Positions 5,713 through 7,433 of a stretch of DNA of 7,433 bases are shown piece by piece. The position numbers were made by a program, and so were the translations under genes. The stretch covers positions 1 to 7,433 of the forward strand of contig CAMVOG010000118.1 of the NCBI GenBank assembly GCA_947169005.1. Direction: 5' to 3'. This stretch comes from an uncultured Clostridia bacterium (lineage in GTDB: Bacteria > Bacillota > Clostridia > Oscillospirales > Oscillospiraceae). The notes beneath the pieces were generated by a model. It did not search any database. It saw only the letters and a program-made list of their open reading frames with translations, and was not told the origin of the DNA. How positions within the stretch are numbered: the stretch's first letter is position 1; each line of letters opens with the position of its first letter.

Positions 5713-5730
5713 ATGACGCCCTCCCTTCGC

Positions 5731-7433
5731 TTATTCCTCTGTCTCGTCCTCGTCCGGCTCAGGCGCATAATCCTCCTCGGGCAGGGGCATGAACTCGTTG
5801 GGCTCGATGCCCTTCATTTCGTTCCACTGCTCCCGGGTAATGAGGATCTGACGGGGCTTGGAGCCCTCGAAGGGGCCCACGATGCCCTTTTGCTCCATCT
5901 GGTCAACCAGGCGGGCGGCGCGGGAATAGCCCAGCTTCAGCCGCCGCTGGAGCATGGAGACGGAGGCCTGCTTGCTCTCCAGGATCACGTCCACGGCCGC
6001 GTCGAACATCTCGTCCAGCTCGTCGCCGTCCGCAGGCTCGGGGGGCAGCTCCGGCTCCTTCTTATCCTTGCCGTCCTTGCCGCTCTTCTCCGCGTTTAGC
6101 TCGATCTGCTTGTTGATATCCTCGGAATAGTTGGCCTCGCTGTGCTCCTTGACGAAGTTCACGATGTCCTCCCGCTCCTCGTCCGTGACGAAGGTGCCCT
6201 GCACGCGCAGGGGTTTGCCGGAGCCCAGGGGGAAATAGAGCATATCGCCCTTGCCCACCAGCTTTTCCGCGCCGGTGGTGTCCAGGATGATGCGGGAGTT
6301 CAGCGCCGAATCCACGGCGAAGGCGATACGGGAGGGGATATTGGCCTTCATAAGGCCCGTGATCACGTCCGCGGAGGGGCGCTGGGTGGCGATAACCAGA
6401 TGGATGCCCGAGGCGCGGCCCATCTGAGCCACGCGGCAGATGGATTCCTCCACGTCCTTGGCGGCGATCATCATCAGATCGGCCAGCTCGTCGATGAGCA
6501 CCACGATCTGAGGAAGGCGCTGGCCGCCCTCCTGCTTTAAAATCAGATTATTGTAGGTCGCCAGGTCCCGGGCCCCCACCTCAGCAAAGAGGGAGTAGCG
6601 CTTCATCATTTCCACTACGGCCCACTGGAGAGCGCCCGCGGCCTTCTTCGGGTCCGTCACGACGGGGATCAGGAGGTGCGGGATGCCGTTGTAAACGCCC
6701 AGCTCGATCATCTTCGGGTCCACCATGATGAGGCGGACCTCCTCGGGCGTCGCCTTGAAGAGCAGGGAGAGGATCAGCGAATTCATACACACGGACTTAC
6801 CGGAGCCCGTGGTACCGGCGATAAGCATGTGGGGCAGCTTGGCGATATCCCCCACGATGGGCTTGCCGGCGATATCCTTGCCCACGGCAAAGGAGAGCTT
6901 GGAGTTCTTCTTCTCAAACTCGGAGGATTCGATGATCTCCCGCAGGGCCACGACGGTGGTGACCTTGTTGGGCACCTCGATGCCCACGATGGAGATCTTA
7001 TTGGGGATAGGCGCGATACGCACGCCCGTGGCGCCCAGGGCCAGTGCGATATCATCGGAAAGATTCGTGAGGCGGGAGAGCTTTACCCCCTGCTCCAGCT
7101 CCACCTCGTAGCGGGTGACGGAGGGGCCGCGGGTCACGTCACGGAGGGTAGCGGCGATGCCGAAGCTGCGGATGGTGTTTTCCAGCCGCTGGGCGTTCAT
7201 CTGGACCTCTGCCATGCCCTCGGCACCGTTGCTGCCCGAGGCAGGAGCCAGCAGCTCCGTGGGCGGGTACACATACTCCGGCGGCGCCGCCTCGGCCATG
7301 GACTGGCCGATCTGCTGGGCGATCTCCTGGGAGGCGGCGGCCACCTCTGCCTCGTTGCGCAGCTTCTCCGCCTTTTTCCCCGCCGCGTATTCCTGTTCCA
7401 GAGGGGTCATCTCCCCTACCGGGGCTTTCTCGG
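5731..7433 (-). CDS. ftsK: DNA translocase FtsK/SpoIIIE, N-terminal part outside the window
   Basis: This is an ATP-driven hexameric motor that pumps chromosomal DNA through the division or sporulation septum. The frame is open to the right edge (about 567 codons visible) and family members are usually 750 residues or more, so the membrane-anchoring N-terminus lies outside. The ATG at 7410 is probably internal. Numbered from that Met, the alpha domain is at about 70-185, the RecA-like motor has Walker A GTTGSGKS (199-206) and Walker B VVLIDE (303-308), and IATQRPSADVITG (340-352) is a strongly conserved motor segment. The C-terminal gamma winged helix, which reads polarity sequences on DNA, spans about 464-525, ending in FEGSKPRQILI. 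An acidic tail follows (545-559). A charged Lys/Glu/Pro linker (435-465) separates motor and gamma. FtsK and SpoIIIE cannot be told apart from this part. Confidence 0.95.
   Translation of the reverse strand, partial: EKAPVGEMTPLEQEYAAGKKAEKLRNEAEVAAASQEIAQQIGQSMAEAAPPEYVYPPTELLAPASGSNGAEGMAEVQMNAQRLENTIRSFGIAATLRDVTRGPSVTRYEVELEQGVKLSRLTNLSDDIALALGATGVRIAPIPNKISIVGIEVPNKVTTVVALREIIESSEFEKKNSKLSFAVGKDIAGKPIVGDIAKLPHMLIAGTTGSGKSVCMNSLILSLLFKATPEEVRLIMVDPKMIELGVYNGIPHLLIPVVTDPKKAAGALQWAVVEMMKRYSLFAEVGARDLATYNNLILKQEGGQRLPQIVVLIDELADLMMIAAKDVEESICRVAQMGRASGIHLVIATQRPSADVITGLMKANIPSRIAFAVDSALNSRIILDTTGAEKLVGKGDMLYFPLGSGKPLRVQGTFVTDEEREDIVNFVKEHSEANYSEDINKQIELNAEKSGKDGKDKKEPELPPEPADGDELDEMFDAAVDVILESKQASVSMLQRRLKLGYSRAARLVDQMEQKGIVGPFEGSKPRQILITREQWNEMKGIEPNEFMPLPEEDYAPEPDEDETEE

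Overview
The window looks like chromosomal DNA of a strictly anaerobic, high-GC Bacillota (Clostridia-type) bacterium. This rests on strong AGGAGG-type ribosome binding sites, a complete anaerobic sulfite reductase operon (asrABC), a hybrid-cluster protein whose N-terminal cysteine pattern resembles the strict-anaerobe type, many ferredoxin modules, and an FtsK/SpoIIIE-type translocase. The genus cannot be fixed from the sequence. All supported genes lie on the minus strand, so gene order reads from high to low coordinates. There is no gene-free stretch over 300 bases; the two real intergenic gaps (about 110 and 155 bases) are dense with regulatory signals.

Reading in the direction of transcription: (1) 7433-5731 is the C-terminal two thirds of an FtsK/SpoIIIE DNA translocase, cut by the window edge. 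(2) 5712-5053, 18 bases downstream, encodes a Crp/Fnr-family regulator. (3) A terminator hairpin overlaps an inverted repeat and a promoter (5041-4980), followed by asrA-asrB-asrC (4944-2164), tightly coupled, encoding the NADH-dependent dissimilatory-type sulfite reductase that reduces sulfite to sulfide. (4) A second terminator overlaps a second copy of the same inverted repeat and a promoter (2118-2052), followed by a 98-residue zinc-ribbon-like protein, a ferredoxin-like Fe-S protein, and hcp (hybrid-cluster protein, NO/hydroxylamine reductase), which runs off the left edge.

The main discovery candidate is regulatory. Both promoters carry a GTTGC-N4-GCAAC palindrome (shared core AATGTTGC-N4-GCAACGTC) centred exactly 29 bases upstream of the same TATACT -10 box. 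That places it at -41.5, the classic position of a Crp/Fnr class II activator site, and neither promoter has a recognisable -35 box. The adjacent Crp/Fnr gene is the obvious candidate for the protein that binds them, tying sulfite reduction and nitrosative-stress defence into one small regulon. In both places the operator is also part of the Rho-independent terminator of the preceding transcription unit, so the same bases appear to end one operon and switch on the next.
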